This document shows positions 6,316 through 6,424 of a stretch of DNA of 6,424 bases, piece after piece. Origin of the DNA: Euryarchaeota archaeon UBA13 (GTDB lineage Archaea; Thermoplasmatota; Poseidoniia; Poseidoniales; Poseidoniaceae). The notes beneath the pieces were generated by a model that worked only from the letters and a program-made list of their open reading frames with translations, did not search any database and was not told where the DNA came from. The position numbers and the translations under genes were made by a program. Position 1 is the first letter of the stretch. The number at the start of each line of letters is the position of its first letter. The stretch covers positions 5,240-11,663 of the forward strand of contig DAHU01000047.1 in NCBI GenBank assembly GCA_002495945.1, in the 5' to 3' direction.

Positions 6316-6320
6316 GAGGG
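6316..6320 (+). promoter_or_regulatory. Shine-Dalgarno-like site of the prefoldin alpha gene
   Basis: GAGGG lies nine bases before the ATG at 6330, in the 44-bp spacer after L18a. It supports that start and suggests internal translation initiation on a shared L18a–prefoldin mRNA. Confidence 0.4.
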
Positions 6321-6329
6321 TTGAAGAGT

Positions 6330-6424
6330 ATGGTTGACCGCACTGAATTACAAAACAAAGCGCGACTGGTCGAAAGCCATCGCCAGCACCTCGAAGAACT
6401 TCAACGAAGAATGGAACAAATAGT
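6330..6424 (+). CDS. pfdA: Prefoldin alpha subunit (N-terminal part, runs off the right edge)
   Basis: The first 31 complete codons of a gene cut by the window edge are visible. Prefoldin is a cytoplasmic hexameric chaperone (two alpha and four beta subunits) that holds unfolded protein in coiled-coil tentacles and passes it to the thermosome. The visible part (MVDRTELQNKARLVESH… then LEELQRRMEQI) is an amphipathic, Glu/Gln/Leu-rich helix as expected for the N-terminal coiled coil of this subunit. The stronger argument is position: in many archaea the gene after L18a is pfdA, often followed by ftsY. So little sequence cannot rule out another coiled-coil protein. Confidence 0.75.
   Translation, partial: MVDRTELQNKARLVESHRQHLEELQRRMEQI

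Overview
The window most likely comes from a planktonic, uncultivated archaeon of the Marine Group II (Poseidoniales / Thermoplasmatota) type. The domain-level call rests on the right-hand end. There, a ribosomal protein L18a (LX) gene is followed directly by a gene whose first helix looks like prefoldin alpha, which is the conserved archaeal order L18a–pfdA. The base composition is moderately AT-rich. The other genes fit that guess: a large secreted S8 protease with thrombospondin type-3 calcium repeats and a C-terminal membrane anchor, TATA-like boxes, poly-T termination, and a GGTGA ribosome-binding site. The group-level assignment is inference.

Layout, left to right. (1) Positions 1-262, minus strand: the N-terminal 87 codons of a gene that runs off the left edge. 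It encodes a small conserved domain (core WKLGRVIALDYRE / VAPYQV / LIYVPIDD) that I recall from phytoplankton proteins of unknown function. (2) 370-1680, minus: a 436-residue protein, nearly all coiled coil with an acidic tail. (3) 1734-2738, minus: a 334-residue actin-fold ATPase that resembles bacterial MamK, the magnetosome filament protein, along its whole length. (4) 2852-5914, minus: a 1020-residue membrane-anchored subtilisin-like protease. (5) 5944-6285, plus: ribosomal protein L18a. (6) 6330 to the right edge, plus: the start of prefoldin alpha.

How the genes work together. The minus-strand genes form two groups. The protease ends at a T7 terminator-like tract. A TATA-like box, a 14-bp inverted repeat and a GGTGA site follow it in front of the MamK-like gene. 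The MamK-like and coiled-coil genes are only 53 bp apart and probably share a transcript. The leftmost gene has its own TATA-like box in a 107-bp gap. A cytoskeletal filament next to a dedicated coiled-coil protein, in an archaeon, is the most interesting content here. No recognisable magnetosome biomineralisation gene lies in the window, so the filament may position or organise something else.

The protease and L18a genes diverge from almost the same point. A symmetric TTTAAA box inside the 5' end of the annotated L18a frame raises a real question about the L18a start codon. I see no tRNA, rRNA, CRISPR array, insertion sequence or origin.
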